64,000 nt of DNA, from contig NZ_JAARZJ010000005.1 in assembly GCF_014229245.1 (NCBI RefSeq), forward strand, positions 62,001-126,000. The letters are read 5' to 3'. Below are positions 9,832 to 18,942 of the stretch, one piece after another. Below the pieces are notes generated by a model. The model was not told the origin of the DNA. It was given only the letters and a program-made list of their open reading frames with translations, and made no database searches. Numbering within the stretch: position 1 is the stretch's first letter; the number at the start of each line of letters is the position of its first letter. Position numbers and translations under genes: made by a program. The stretch is from Listeria farberi. Its GTDB lineage: Bacteria > Bacillota > Bacilli > Lactobacillales > Listeriaceae.

Positions 9832-10812
9832 ATGGAAGCGCTTAATAAAAAATTGTTCCGTCTAAATTCAAAAGAAAAAATTCAAAAAAGCACTGGTACT
9901 TTTGTCCCCGATTTACCCAATGGCTCCTTTTTAAAAGAGAACGGCAGCATGGAATTATTAAACGATTATTTCTTCAAAAATAAAGACATTTATATAAGCA
10001 AACACAACCGATTTGCAGACTACCCGTACCATACACATCAATTTCTTGAACTAAATTATATGTATTCAGGAAGCTCTGAACAGATCATTGAAGGAAATCA
10101 AGAAACTTTACATGAAGGAGAACTTTTACTTTTAGATAGCGGCTGCCATCATTCCATCAAAGCAACAGGCGAAAATGACATTCTCATCAACATCCTTTTT
10201 CGTGACCAACAAATTAGCCTAGAATGGCTAACTAGTATTAAGAAAAAAAATAGCCTTCTATTCGACTTTCTTCTTCATTCCAGCGTAAGCGAGCAATCTT
10301 TAAAGAAATATATTATTTTTCAAAGTGCGCAAATTCCGCATATCCAACAAATTTTAAACCAAATTATCACAGAATATTTTCTAGAAGAAGAATTTTCATC
10401 ACGAATTATCACTCTTTATTTACCAATTCTATTCACTGAACTGGTACGTAAATGCGATACATATTTAGCTGATGATCTTACTAACACACAATCAAGCACT
10501 ACTTCCACCATGCTCGAAGTTATCAAGCTGATAGAATCCAACTATCGGACAATCACATTAACAAGTGCCGCCGATACATTAGGTTACAATAAAAATTATC
10601 TCAGTAACTTTATTAAAAAAAATACCAATTTTACTTTTACAGAACTAGTCAATAAACAAAAAATGCTCGCAGCAAATCTTTTAATCGAAACCACTTCCAC
10701 TCCAATCGAGTTGATTATTGAAAAAGTTGGCTTTAGTAATAAGACTTACTTTTACTCCTTATACAAAAAAACATTTAATCTCTTACCCAATGAAGTGCGC
10801 AATAAAAAATAA
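9832..10812 (+). CDS. AraC-family transcriptional activator, probable rhamnose regulator
   Basis: 326 residues. The N-terminal half holds a cupin-like sugar-sensing domain (YPYHTHQFLELNYMYSG at about 65, then a GELLLLDSG turn). The last 100 residues hold two AraC helix-turn-helices (LTSAADTLGYNKNYLSNFIKK and the second around VGFSNKTYFYSLYKKTF). It is transcribed divergently from the rhamnose operon with about 120 bp between starts, the usual arrangement for a local activator. Rhamnose as inducer is inferred from this position only. Confidence 0.88.
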   Translation: MEALNKKLFRLNSKEKIQKSTGTFVPDLPNGSFLKENGSMELLNDYFFKNKDIYISKHNRFADYPYHTHQFLELNYMYSGSSEQIIEGNQETLHEGELLLLDSGCHHSIKATGENDILINILFRDQQISLEWLTSIKKKNSLLFDFLLHSSVSEQSLKKYIIFQSAQIPHIQQILNQIITEYFLEEEFSSRIITLYLPILFTELVRKCDTYLADDLTNTQSSTTSTMLEVIKLIESNYRTITLTSAADTLGYNKNYLSNFIKKNTNFTFTELVNKQKMLAANLLIETTSTPIELIIEKVGFSNKTYFYSLYKKTFNLLPNEVRNKK

Positions 10813-10840
10813 GAGTACTGCATGAGTCGCAGTACTCTTT
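10811..10840. terminator. Bidirectional terminator after the AraC gene
   Basis: AAGAGTACTGC pairs with GCAGTACTCTT and is followed by T residues; it overlaps the stop codon of the AraC gene. The - strand ASCH gene ends just beyond it. Confidence 0.8.
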
Positions 10841-10844
10841 CTAT

Positions 10845-10860
10845 TGTTTCACGTGAAACA
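10845..10860. other. parS chromosome-partition site 2
   Basis: Perfect TGTTTCACGTGAAACA, immediately after the terminator and touching the end of the ASCH gene. It is the copy nearest the origin, about 3.5 kb left of the first DnaA box. Confidence 0.92.
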
Positions 10861-10862
10861 TT

Positions 10863-11324
10863 CTACTTATAAACAACCTCAAACTCTTCACAAACAACCA
10901 GAGCATCTTCTTCAAAAGGAATTCCAAGTTCCAGACATTCATTAGTAAAAAAGGAAGTATGTACTTTACGCCAATATTCCAGCGTCCGGTCTCCCTCTCC
11001 TTCTAAGTAAGCAAACGTTTCCGGCACTTCATTAAAAGGCATAATCGTTACACCTATTAACTTGATAATTCCCATCGCTTCTTCATTACCATCTAAAAGC
11101 ACTACATGTGAACCAACAGATGGCATTGTTTCCCCGCCTTGATCATACCAATAGAACAAGCTACTCGTGCCGGTTTTTATTCCGTCAATAACAAGTCCAC
11201 CAAGCTCATTCGCCATCTGAGCTGAGTTACCAAAAGCCCATGCCTCAAACTTATTGGAAATCATCGGATGCTCAGTTCGATATTTTTGCCACATTTCATG
11301 AACCGAATCTTTATAAACTACCAC
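10863..11324 (-). CDS. ASCH domain protein
   Basis: 153 residues matching the ASCH (PUA-like beta barrel) family by its overall pattern: SLFYWYDQGGETMPSVGSHVVLLDG, then GIIKLIGVTIMPFNEV and the late EGDRTLEYWRKVHTSFF segment. The fold is thought to bind RNA or modified nucleotides; no specific function can be assigned. Start GTG 11324 has AGGAGGAGA upstream. A terminator separates it from jag, so it probably depends on read-through or a promoter I cannot place. Confidence 0.8.
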   Translation of the reverse strand: MVVYKDSVHEMWQKYRTEHPMISNKFEAWAFGNSAQMANELGGLVIDGIKTGTSSLFYWYDQGGETMPSVGSHVVLLDGNEEAMGIIKLIGVTIMPFNEVPETFAYLEGEGDRTLEYWRKVHTSFFTNECLELGIPFEEDALVVCEEFEVVYK

Positions 11325-11338
11325 TTGATTCTCCTCCT

Positions 11339-11372
11339 AAAAAAAGACTGAGGTTCGTTAAAACCTCAGTCT
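11339..11372 (-). terminator. Terminator of the rpmH-rnpA-yidC-jag transcription unit
   Basis: On the minus strand AGACTGAGGTT pairs with AACCTCAGTCT and is followed by seven T residues. It lies directly after jag and just before the ASCH ribosome site. Confidence 0.88.
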
Positions 11373-11378
11373 AAGAAT

Positions 11379-11999
11379 TTATTTTCGAACTGGCTTAATC
11401 ACAATATAGCGATAAGGGTCGCGTCCTTCAGAATGCGTTTCAATTTGTTCATTCTCGCTTAAAATAGCATGAATAATTTTTCTTTCAAATGAAGGCATTG
11501 GTTCTAAATGAACTGCACGTTTCGTTTTAAGCGCTTTATCTGCCATTTTATTTGCTAAAATTACTAACGTTTCATGACGTCTTTCACGATAATCCCCTAC
11601 ATTAACAATAATGTTTTTGTATTGGCTCGTTGTTTTATTCGCAATTAATTGTGTTAAGTATTGAAGAGCATTAAGGGTTTGACCATGTTTGCCGATTAAC
11701 ATACCTAGGCTATCACCTTTAATTTGCAACTTCACATCTTTACCAACTTCTTCAACATCAATCGTGATTACTGCACCCATCTTGGTAGCAACATCTAAAA
11801 GATAATCAATCGCTACTTGGATACCATCTTCTTTTTCAATTACTTTTACCATAGCTAGTCTTGAACCAATTCCGAAAATACCTTTTTTACCTTCATCTAA
11901 AACTTCAACTTCGACCTTGTCGCGTGTTGTTTCTAAAGTGGCTAATGCATTTTCGATTGCTTCTTCCACATTTGAGCCTTGCGCAGTTATATCTCTCAC
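11379..11999 (-). CDS. jag: Jag/KhpB RNA-binding protein (SpoIIIJ-associated)
   Basis: 206 residues with three parts: a Jag N-terminal domain (about 1-55, VEEAIENALATL, VEVLDEGKKGIFGIGSRLA), a KH domain (about 60-135, with the GMLIGKHGQTLNALQYL GxxG loop) and a C-terminal R3H domain (RRHETLVILANKMADKAL, EPMPSFERKIIHAIL). Jag binds RNA and acts with KhpA and the YidC insertase in cell elongation. The start GTG overlaps the yidC stop as GTGA, which suggests translational coupling. Confidence 0.95.
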   Translation of the reverse strand: MRDITAQGSNVEEAIENALATLETTRDKVEVEVLDEGKKGIFGIGSRLAMVKVIEKEDGIQVAIDYLLDVATKMGAVITIDVEEVGKDVKLQIKGDSLGMLIGKHGQTLNALQYLTQLIANKTTSQYKNIIVNVGDYRERRHETLVILANKMADKALKTKRAVHLEPMPSFERKIIHAILSENEQIETHSEGRDPYRYIVIKPVRK

Positions 12000-12859
12000 T
12001 TTCTTTTCTTACCTCCTTTTTTGGAAGCTTTCATGTTAGCTGCTTTTTTCTTCAAGCGTTCTTCTTCAAGTTGAGCAGCCGCCAGCGCCTCCTGTTCACG
12101 TTTGTTTTTAAAAGGATTATTTATTAAAAGTGTTTGGAATACGGTGAAAATGTTACCGATAATCCAGTATAGAGCAAGTGCAGAAGGTAAAGTAATACCC
12201 ATAAATAGAATCATTACTGGCATGATATAAACAATCATCGCCATTGATTTATTTTGCTGTGTTTGCCCCATCATAGAAATTTTTGATGATAAGAATGTTG
12301 TTAATGCCGCAACAACCGGTAAGATGTAATATGGATCTGGATTTCCCAGTTGCATCCATAAGAATGAATCTGTTTTGATTTCTGCTGTTCTACTAATCGC
12401 TTGGTAAAATCCTAGTAGAATAGGCATTTGGATTAATAATGGTAAACAACCCATCATTGGATTTACGCTATTTTCTTGATATAGACGCATTGTTTCTTGT
12501 TGTAGTTTTTGTTTTGTTTCATTATCTTTAGACGAGTATTTTTCTTGTAGTTCTTTGATTTTCGGTTGTAAGTTTGTCATGGCCTTTTGGCTTTTCAGCT
12601 GTTTGATCATTAAAGGCATGATAAGTAGACGGATTAAAATTGTAACAACGATAATTCCGACTGCATAACTTCCACCGAATAAATCGGAAAACCAAGTAAT
12701 AGTCCAGGACAATGGAAATACAATGTAGTGACTCCAAAATCCAGTTGATTCTGATGTAATTGGATCAGTTGAATAGCCACAACCCGAAAGCACAGCCATT
12801 AATCCGATTACAAGACTTGCGATGAGCAACTTCTGTTTGAATCGCTTTTTCTTCTTCAA
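11996..12859 (-). CDS. yidC: Membrane protein insertase YidC/SpoIIIJ (lipoprotein form)
   Basis: 287 residues. A lysine-rich start and hydrophobic helix end in the lipobox VLSGC, as in Gram-positive YidC1. About five membrane segments follow with the 60KD_IMP family core (IRLLIMPLMIKQLKSQKAM, MPILLGFYQAI, ALALYWIIGNIFTVFQTLLI) and a basic C-terminal tail. It inserts proteins into the membrane with or without SecYEG. Start TTG 12859 follows GGAGGTTAC. It lies between rnpA and jag, the conserved origin-proximal order. Confidence 0.95.
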   Translation of the reverse strand: MKKKKRFKQKLLIASLVIGLMAVLSGCGYSTDPITSESTGFWSHYIVFPLSWTITWFSDLFGGSYAVGIIVVTILIRLLIMPLMIKQLKSQKAMTNLQPKIKELQEKYSSKDNETKQKLQQETMRLYQENSVNPMMGCLPLLIQMPILLGFYQAISRTAEIKTDSFLWMQLGNPDPYYILPVVAALTTFLSSKISMMGQTQQNKSMAMIVYIMPVMILFMGITLPSALALYWIIGNIFTVFQTLLINNPFKNKREQEALAAAQLEEERLKKKAANMKASKKGGKKRK

Positions 12860-12899
12860 ATTGATGTAACCTCCAATTTCGCCTTTTTCAAATTTCCAC

Positions 12900-13259
12900 T
12901 CATTTTGAATTGTTTGGTTTTTGCTTTAAAACACGCCCTACTTTTAAAACATGAATCAAACTTTTCTTCACTTCATGAAAATCCATATTGGCCGCCGGTT
13001 TTCTGGCGATGATAATATATTCATTTTCAGGATTGATTTGGCTTTCTAGTTCATGGAATGATTGTCTTATGTATCGTTTAATTCTATTCCGACAGACAGC
13101 GTTTCCAATTTTTTTACTAACCGATAAACCAATTCGAAAATGATTTGATCCTTCTTGCCTTAAAGTATATACAACAAATTGACGGTTAGCAAAAGATTTT
13201 CCTCTTCGGAATACTTTTTGGAAATCGTCATTTTTTTTAATTCTATATTTTTTTTTCAT
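12900..13259 (-). CDS. rnpA: Ribonuclease P protein component
   Basis: 119 residues, basic, the normal size of RnpA, which supports the catalytic RNase P RNA in trimming tRNA 5' ends. The family motif around [19 protein letters not shown] is present, as is the early [17 protein letters not shown] segment. It is separated from rpmH by a strong hairpin with a T tract, so its expression probably depends on partial read-through. Confidence 0.96.
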   Translation of the reverse strand: MKKKYRIKKNDDFQKVFRRGKSFANRQFVVYTLRQEGSNHFRIGLSVSKKIGNAVCRNRIKRYIRQSFHELESQINPENEYIIIARKPAANMDFHEVKKSLIHVLKVGRVLKQKPNNSK

Positions 13260-13315
13260 ACATTCTCCATCTTCTTACATATCTTAGTATAAGGCCGTTT
13301 GACTCAGTGATTTTT

Positions 13316-13347
13316 CAAAAAAAAAACCACTGAGTCGTTTTCAGTGG
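13316..13347 (-). terminator. Terminator-like hairpin between rpmH and rnpA
   Basis: On the minus strand CCACTGA and TCAGTGG flank a 7-base loop and are followed by ten T residues, starting two bases after the rpmH stop codon. A competing longer inverted repeat (GACTCAGTG at 13301 and CACTGAGTC at 13328) could disrupt it. Confidence 0.8.
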
Positions 13348-13348
13348 T

Positions 13349-13483
13349 CTACGCAGATAAAACTTTTCTTCCTTTACGACGACGACTTGCTAAAACTCTA
13401 CGTCCGTTTTTAGTACTCATACGCGTACGGAAACCATGTACTTTTTTTCTTTTACGTTTACTTGGTTGATATGTTCTTTTCAT
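13349..13483 (-). CDS. rpmH: 50S ribosomal protein L34
   Basis: 44 codons translating as [30 protein letters not shown] and [14 protein letters not shown], an unmistakable L34. A ribosome site GGGAGGTG precedes ATG 13483. It is the first gene of the leftward unit next to the origin, driven by a strong promoter at 13541-13569. Confidence 0.97.
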   Translation of the reverse strand: MKRTYQPSKRKRKKVHGFRTRMSTKNGRRVLASRRRKGRKVLSA

Positions 13484-13540
13484 TAATTACACCTCCCATG
13501 AAAGGGTCCAATCGAATTTATCTATTAGACAGTCTTAGAT

Positions 13541-13569
13541 ATTATACGTGAACTGGTCATTTTTGTCAA
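13541..13569 (-). promoter_or_regulatory. Strong sigma-A promoter of rpmH
   Basis: On the minus strand a perfect TTGACA (13569-13564) and a perfect TATAAT (13546-13541) are separated by 17 bases, about 60 bases upstream of rpmH. Confidence 0.88.
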
Positions 13570-13650
13570 TACTATTTAGACGAATTTCTATTTAGACTCC
13601 GTTCACTATCATATCATATTTTTATAGAGAGAAAAACCATTTTTCAAAAT

Positions 13651-14121
13651 TTATTGAGTCAAATAGATATATTTTTCTCTAGTAGTATCTGGAATAATTA
13701 TTTTACGTCCAGAAACCTCTACTAAATATCGTGCGAATTCACCAATTTTCTCAAATTCAGCCGGATATTCAAAAACTAGTTTCTCCTTTATTAAATAGTT
13801 ATCAACGTAATGACTCGTTTCAGGCTGAAAAGATAGAAGTCCTTCAATAAAACGAATTACTTTGGTAAACTTTGGAATTTCCTGCTCTTCTTCTAAATCG
13901 GTAAAATGAAAAAACATCGTGTACACATGATTTTTTTTTATATTTACTGAAAAAGCTTCTTTATTTATATTACTTTTAGCAAATACTGTAAAATCATCAA
14001 TTTCTGCTGGTTCCCGTTTGTCGTGAATAAGTAAATAACCAAACACATCATCAATGTTCCCGTTTTGTATAACTCGATAAAACTCTGTATCTCTTGTTTT
14101 CAAAAGCCGTTGAAATATCAT
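13651..14121 (-). CDS. Hypothetical protein beside oriC
   Basis: 156 residues, no cysteine, no signal peptide or membrane helix; rich in F, E and K. I do not recognise the family. It looks translated: GAGGT lies 8 bases before ATG 14121 and the frame is uninterrupted. It sits between the rpmH promoter and the first DnaA boxes, transcribed away from the origin. I do not recall a gene at this position in the standard rpmH-dnaA order of related genera, so it may be lineage-specific. Confidence 0.7.
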   Translation of the reverse strand: MIFQRLLKTRDTEFYRVIQNGNIDDVFGYLLIHDKREPAEIDDFTVFAKSNINKEAFSVNIKKNHVYTMFFHFTDLEEEQEIPKFTKVIRFIEGLLSFQPETSHYVDNYLIKEKLVFEYPAEFEKIGEFARYLVEVSGRKIIIPDTTREKYIYLTQ

Positions 14122-14205
14122 TTTTCACAACCTCATCTTTTGTCTTTTTTCGTATTCTGCTAAATAGTTTAACACATTGGCACAATGAATTCCTTTCCCA
14201 GAAAA

Positions 14206-14581
14206 TGTGGATAAGTAGTTAATATAAGCTTTTTATTGTGGATAACCTTTTAATTAAGTTCAAACTTATACACAATTAGTGGTTACTTACACACATTGAC
14301 TTGTGGATAATTAATTCTAACAATTTCGTTACAGATTTCTTTACACACAAGTTATACACAAGTTAACTAGCTGTGGACAACCGTTTTTCACATCTGGACA
14401 GTTTTGTGGATAGATTTTGTAAGTCCTTGCTATCAGAGTGATTTTCTGATATTATAATTCCTGTCGAATAGAAATATAGCTGGGGAAAAATAAAGTTATC
14501 CACAAAACAATTTCACTTTGTGGATAATTTTTTAACAGTGTTTGGATAACCTTATCCATGGCTTTTTCTATCTGTGGATAA
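14206..14581. other. oriC, upstream part: DnaA-box cluster before dnaA
   Basis: At least six near-consensus boxes are visible. Exact TTATCCACA or its complement TGTGGATAA occurs at 14206, 14237, 14302, 14496, 14519 and 14573. Variants are TTATACACA at 14266 and 14352, TTACACACA at 14287 and 14341, TGTGGACAA at 14372 and TGTGGATAG at 14405. Both orientations occur. This corresponds to the upstream half of the bipartite Bacillus origin, and it also lets DnaA autoregulate the dnaA promoter inside it. Confidence 0.92.
14427..14455 (+). promoter_or_regulatory. Probable dnaA promoter
   Basis: TTGCTA (14427-14432) and TATTAT (14450-14455) are 17 bases apart, within the DnaA-box cluster. DnaA boxes at 14496, 14519 and 14573 lie in the leader, consistent with autoregulation. 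Confidence 0.7.
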
Positions 14582-14625
14582 CTTTAGATCATCCATTTAC
14601 TTTACATAAAAAAGGGGGGTTACTA

Positions 14626-15981
14626 GTGCAATCAATTGAAGACATCTGGCAGGAAACACTGCAAATCGTTAAAAAAAATATGAGTAAACCTAGTTATGAC
14701 ACATGGATGAAATCAACAACCGCTCATTCACTTGAAGGTAACACGTTTATTATTTCAGCGCCTAATAATTTTGTTCGCGATTGGTTAGAGAAGAGCTACA
14801 CTCAATTTATCGCTAACATTTTACAAGAAATAACTGGTCGCTTATTTGATGTCCGCTTTATTGATGGCGAGCAGGAAGAAAACTTTGAATACACTGTTAT
14901 CAAGCCAAATCCAGCATTAGATGAAGATGGCATTGAAATTGGAAAGCATATGCTTAATCCAAGATATGTTTTTGATACATTTGTCATTGGTTCAGGGAAC
15001 AGATTTGCTCATGCAGCATCACTTGCAGTAGCCGAAGCACCAGCAAAAGCATATAACCCGCTTTTCATTTACGGCGGAGTTGGCCTCGGTAAAACACATT
15101 TAATGCATGCAGTTGGTCATTACGTTCAACAACATAAAGATAATGCCAAAGTAATGTATCTTTCCAGCGAAAAATTCACTAATGAGTTTATTAGCTCCAT
15201 CCGAGATAATAAAACCGAAGAATTCCGTACAAAATACCGGAATGTCGACGTCTTACTTATTGATGATATTCAATTTTTAGCTGGTAAAGAAGGAACGCAA
15301 GAGGAATTTTTCCATACATTTAATACGCTTTATGACGAACAAAAACAAATTATTATTTCTAGTGACAGACCACCAAAAGAAATTCCTACACTGGAAGATC
15401 GGCTTAGATCCCGCTTTGAATGGGGCTTAATTACTGATATTACGCCACCAGACTTAGAGACACGGATCGCCATTTTACGTAAAAAAGCAAAAGCAGACGG
15501 ACTTGATATTCCAAATGAAGTCATGCTTTACATTGCAAACCAAATTGATTCGAATATTCGCGAGTTAGAAGGCGCACTCATTCGAGTAGTTGCTTATTCT
15601 TCTCTCGTTAATAAAGATATAACAGCTGGACTTGCGGCTGAAGCTCTAAAAGATATTATCCCCTCTTCAAAATCACAAGTCATTACGATTAGTGGGATTC
15701 AAGAAACAGTCGGCGAATATTTCCACGTTCGCTTGGAAGATTTTAAAGCAAAAAAACGGACGAAAAGTATTGCTTTTCCCCGCCAAATCGCTATGTATCT
15801 TTCAAGAGAGCTTACAGATGCCTCATTACCAAAAATCGGTGATGAATTTGGTGGACGCGATCACACAACCGTCATCCATGCACACGAAAAAATATCGCAG
15901 CTACTAAAAACCGATCAAGTGTTGAAAAACGACCTTGCTGAAATTGAAAAAAATTTAAGAAAGTCACAAAATATGTTTTAA
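14626..15981 (+). CDS. dnaA: Chromosomal replication initiator protein DnaA
   Basis: 451 residues from GTG 14626, chosen because GGGGGG lies 7 bases upstream. An ATG at 14542 in the same frame would read through a DnaA box and add an unrelated tail. Domain I is residues 1-80 and a short linker follows. The AAA+ domain has Walker [11 protein letters not shown] and Walker [10 protein letters not shown]. The C-terminal DNA-binding domain has [15 protein letters not shown]. It melts oriC and loads the helicase. First gene of the rightward dnaA-dnaN unit. Confidence 0.99.
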   Translation: MQSIEDIWQETLQIVKKNMSKPSYDTWMKSTTAHSLEGNTFIISAPNNFVRDWLEKSYTQFIANILQEITGRLFDVRFIDGEQEENFEYTVIKPNPALDEDGIEIGKHMLNPRYVFDTFVIGSGNRFAHAASLAVAEAPAKAYNPLFIYGGVGLGKTHLMHAVGHYVQQHKDNAKVMYLSSEKFTNEFISSIRDNKTEEFRTKYRNVDVLLIDDIQFLAGKEGTQEEFFHTFNTLYDEQKQIIISSDRPPKEIPTLEDRLRSRFEWGLITDITPPDLETRIAILRKKAKADGLDIPNEVMLYIANQIDSNIRELEGALIRVVAYSSLVNKDITAGLAAEALKDIIPSSKSQVITISGIQETVGEYFHVRLEDFKAKKRTKSIAFPRQIAMYLSRELTDASLPKIGDEFGGRDHTTVIHAHEKISQLLKTDQVLKNDLAEIEKNLRKSQNMF

Positions 15982-15987
15982 TAGATC

Positions 15988-16135
15988 TGTGTATAATGTG
16001 GATAACTGGAACATACTTACCCACAAGTTATCAACATGTGGAAAACTCTATGTCGCATGGCTTACAACCTACTTATCCACAAATCCACAGCGCCTGTTAC
16101 TATTACTACGATTTTTTATTAATTAATTAAAGGTT
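15988..16135. other. oriC, downstream part: DnaA boxes, DnaA-trio-like repeats and AT-rich unwinding element
   Basis: Boxes lie at 15988 (TGTGTATAA), 15997 (TGTGGATAA), 16017 (TTACCCACA), 16028 (TTATCAACA), 16037 (TGTGGAAAA), 16073 (TTATCCACA) and 16081 (AAATCCACA). The last pair is followed by GC-rich GCGCC, then TTACTATTACTACGAT (16097-16112). This resembles the DnaA-trio array of B. subtilis (repeats with TAC/TAT spacing). The all-AT stretch to about 16130 is the likely duplex unwinding site. Confidence 0.85.
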
Positions 16136-16174
16136 TTTGAGATTTTACAAAATATAAAAAAATGGGGGATACTC

Positions 16175-17320
16175 ATGAAATTTGTTATTGAGCGTGATCG
16201 TCTTGTCCAAGCAGTCAATGAAGTTACTCGTGCCATCTCTGCAAGAACAACGATTCCAATTCTAACGGGGATAAAAATAGTCGTAAATGATGAAGGTGTA
16301 ACCCTTACTGGTAGTGATTCTGATATTTCTATCGAAGCATTTATTCCATTAATTGAAAATGATGAAGTAATTGTAGAAGTCGAAAGTTTTGGTGGTATTG
16401 TTCTTCAATCCAAGTACTTCGGAGATATCGTGCGTCGTTTACCTGAAGAAAATGTAGAAATTGAAGTTACAACAAATTATCAAACGAATATTAGTTCTGG
16501 CCAAGCATCCTTTACGTTAAACGGCTTAGATCCAATGGAATACCCAAAATTACCAGAAGTTACAGATGGTAAAAATATTAAAATTCCTATTAATGTCCTT
16601 AAAAACATTATTAGACAAACTGTTTTTGCTGTTTCTGCTATCGAAGTTCGCCCAGTACTTACTGGGGTAAACTGGATTATTAAAGATAACAAACTTAGCG
16701 CAGTTGCGACCGATAGTCATCGTTTAGCATTACGTGAAATTCCACTTGAAACAAACATTGATGAAGAATACAACATTGTTATTCCAGGAAAAAGCTTAGC
16801 TGAACTAAATAAAATTTTAGACGATGCAAGTGAATCCATTGAAATGACCCTTGCAAACAACCAAATTCTTTTTAAATTAAAAGATTTATTATTCTACTCT
16901 CGTTTACTTGAAGGTAGTTACCCAGATACATCACGCTTAATTCCAACTGATACTAAATCAGAACTTGTCATTAATTCCAAAGCATTTTTACAAGCAATTG
17001 ATCGTGCTTCCCTACTTGCTCGCGAAAATCGTAATAACGTTATTAAATTAATGACACTCGAAAATGGTCAAGTAGAAGTATCCTCCAATTCTCCGGAAGT
17101 TGGGAATGTTTCTGAAAATGTCTTCAGCCAAAGCTTTACTGGCGAAGAAATTAAAATATCTTTTAACGGTAAATACATGATGGATGCCCTTCGTGCTTTC
17201 GAAGGTGATGATATTCAAATTTCCTTCTCTGGTACAATGAGACCTTTTGTACTTCGACCAAAAGATGCAGCCAATCCAAATGAAATTTTACAATTAATCA
17301 CGCCGGTTAGGACTTACTAA
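16175..17320 (+). CDS. dnaN: DNA polymerase III beta sliding clamp
   Basis: 381 residues, three repeated clamp folds of about 125 residues, normal length. The start MKFVIERDRLVQAVNEVTRAIS and the end LQLITPVRTY are typical of DnaN. The dimeric ring tethers the polymerase and other replication proteins to DNA. It lies 193 bp after dnaA, across the downstream origin half, with GGGGGAT before ATG. A terminator follows. Confidence 0.99.
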   Translation: MKFVIERDRLVQAVNEVTRAISARTTIPILTGIKIVVNDEGVTLTGSDSDISIEAFIPLIENDEVIVEVESFGGIVLQSKYFGDIVRRLPEENVEIEVTTNYQTNISSGQASFTLNGLDPMEYPKLPEVTDGKNIKIPINVLKNIIRQTVFAVSAIEVRPVLTGVNWIIKDNKLSAVATDSHRLALREIPLETNIDEEYNIVIPGKSLAELNKILDDASESIEMTLANNQILFKLKDLLFYSRLLEGSYPDTSRLIPTDTKSELVINSKAFLQAIDRASLLARENRNNVIKLMTLENGQVEVSSNSPEVGNVSENVFSQSFTGEEIKISFNGKYMMDALRAFEGDDIQISFSGTMRPFVLRPKDAANPNEILQLITPVRTY

Positions 17321-17336
17321 TCTCGCAAAAAAGCAC

Positions 17337-17369
17337 ATCCGTCTTGGTTTCAAGGCGGATTCTTTTTTT
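17337..17369 (+). terminator. Terminator after dnaN
   Basis: ATCCGTCTTG pairs with CAAGGCGGAT around GTTT and is followed by TCTTTTTTT. Confidence 0.87.
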
Positions 17370-17428
17370 GTTATAGTACAGTTTTTGGATAGAAATGTAT
17401 ATTTATGCAAATGGAGGTAATTCTTAGC

Positions 17429-18772
17429 ATGATGAAAGATATGACAACAGGTAATCCGACAAAATTAATTTTTTTATTCGCAATGCCAATGTTGATTGGA
17501 AACTTATTTCAACAATTTTATACGATGATTGATGCAGTTATTGTTGGAAAATTTGTTAGTGTGGATGCGCTGGCTGCTGTTGGTGCGACAAATTCGGTCA
17601 ATTTTTTTATGATTTCTTTGATTATTGGACTTATGAGCGGGATTTCCGTTGTTGTTGCGCAGTATTTTGGATTTAAAGATTATGATCGTTTGAAAGATGT
17701 TATTGCTACGGCGACTTATGCAGTGGTTTTTTCAGCGATTATTTTAACCGTTGCAGGAGTTTTACTTGCAAAGCCACTACTAATTTTACTTAGAACACCA
17801 GCTAATATTTTAGATGATTCTACTATTTTTTTAACCACCCTATTTATTGGGATTTTACCGATGAGTTTGTATAATGGGATGGCGGCGATACTTCGAGCAC
17901 TAGGAAATTCGATTACACCACTGATTTTTTTAATTTTATCGTCTTTAATGAATATTGCATTAGATTTTTTATTTGTTGTTTATATGGATATGGGTGTGCG
18001 TGGTGCTGCTATTGCGACGGTGCTTTCTCAAACTGCAGCAGCAATCGCAGTTATTTACTATGCTTATCGTCATGTTCCATTTATGCGAATAGAGCGTGCA
18101 AAATTCAAGTTGTCCACCCCACTACTTAAAGAAATGGTGCGAATTGGTCTTCCTTCTGGGTTACAAGGATCCTTTATTTCTATCGGAAATATGGCCCTTC
18201 AAAGTTTAATTAATGGTTTTGGTTCATCGGTTGTGGCGGCTTACACGGCGGCGAGTCGAATTGATTCACTTACATATCAACCAGGAATCGCTTTCGGAGC
18301 GGCTTCCTCCATGTTTGCTGGTCAGAATATTGGTGCTGGAAAAATTGATCGTGTGCGCGAAGGCTTTTGGTCAGGAATTAAAGTAGTTACAGCTATCAGT
18401 ATTGGAATTACAATTTTAGTTCAGCTTTTTGCGCGTCAGTTTTTATTATTATTTGTAGATTCAAGTGAAACAGAAGTTATTAATATTGGTGTGAGTTACT
18501 TACTTATAGTGTCGCTATTTTACGTCGTTGTAGGGATTTTATTTGTTGTAAGAGAAACGCTGCGTGGCACTGGAGATGCGATGGTACCTTTAGCAATGGG
18601 GATTTTTGAGTTAGTTTCTAGGCTTGCTATCGGATTTATTTTATCCCTTTATATTGGTTATGTTGGGCTTTGGTGGGCGACCCCAGTGGCTTGGATTACT
18701 GCGACGATGCTCGGAGTATGGCGATATAAATCAGGAGCCTGGCAAAAAAAAGCAGTTATCCGACGAAAATAG
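17429..18772 (+). CDS. MATE family multidrug/cation efflux protein
   Basis: 447 residues with 12 hydrophobic segments in two similar halves, the MatE layout (LIFLFAMPMLIGNLFQQFYTMIDAVIVGKF at the first helices; LRALGNSITPL; RETLRGTGDAMVP in the second half). Family members export cationic compounds using sodium or proton gradients; the substrate here is unknown. Start ATG 17429 is preferred because GGAGGT lies 10 bases upstream; a longer frame from 17405 would place that site inside the gene. Confidence 0.9.
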   Translation: MMKDMTTGNPTKLIFLFAMPMLIGNLFQQFYTMIDAVIVGKFVSVDALAAVGATNSVNFFMISLIIGLMSGISVVVAQYFGFKDYDRLKDVIATATYAVVFSAIILTVAGVLLAKPLLILLRTPANILDDSTIFLTTLFIGILPMSLYNGMAAILRALGNSITPLIFLILSSLMNIALDFLFVVYMDMGVRGAAIATVLSQTAAAIAVIYYAYRHVPFMRIERAKFKLSTPLLKEMVRIGLPSGLQGSFISIGNMALQSLINGFGSSVVAAYTAASRIDSLTYQPGIAFGAASSMFAGQNIGAGKIDRVREGFWSGIKVVTAISIGITILVQLFARQFLLLFVDSSETEVINIGVSYLLIVSLFYVVVGILFVVRETLRGTGDAMVPLAMGIFELVSRLAIGFILSLYIGYVGLWWATPVAWITATMLGVWRYKSGAWQKKAVIRRK

Positions 18773-18942
18773 CAATTTAAAATAAAAAACGCCACAGAAG
18801 CTCATATTTTCTTTTTTTGAATAAATAATATCCCCCCATTAGTTTTACTAAAAAAAGCTGAAAAACGAATATATGAAAATATTCTTTGTATTATTGGCAA
18901 AACTTTAGTAAAATAGAAGGTAGTGATAAAAAAAGATTGGGC

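Noticed and set aside
14542-14625. Longer DnaA start at ATG 14542
   Set aside because: The added 28 residues are unlike any DnaA, run through a DnaA box and lack a ribosome site, while GTG 14626 has one.
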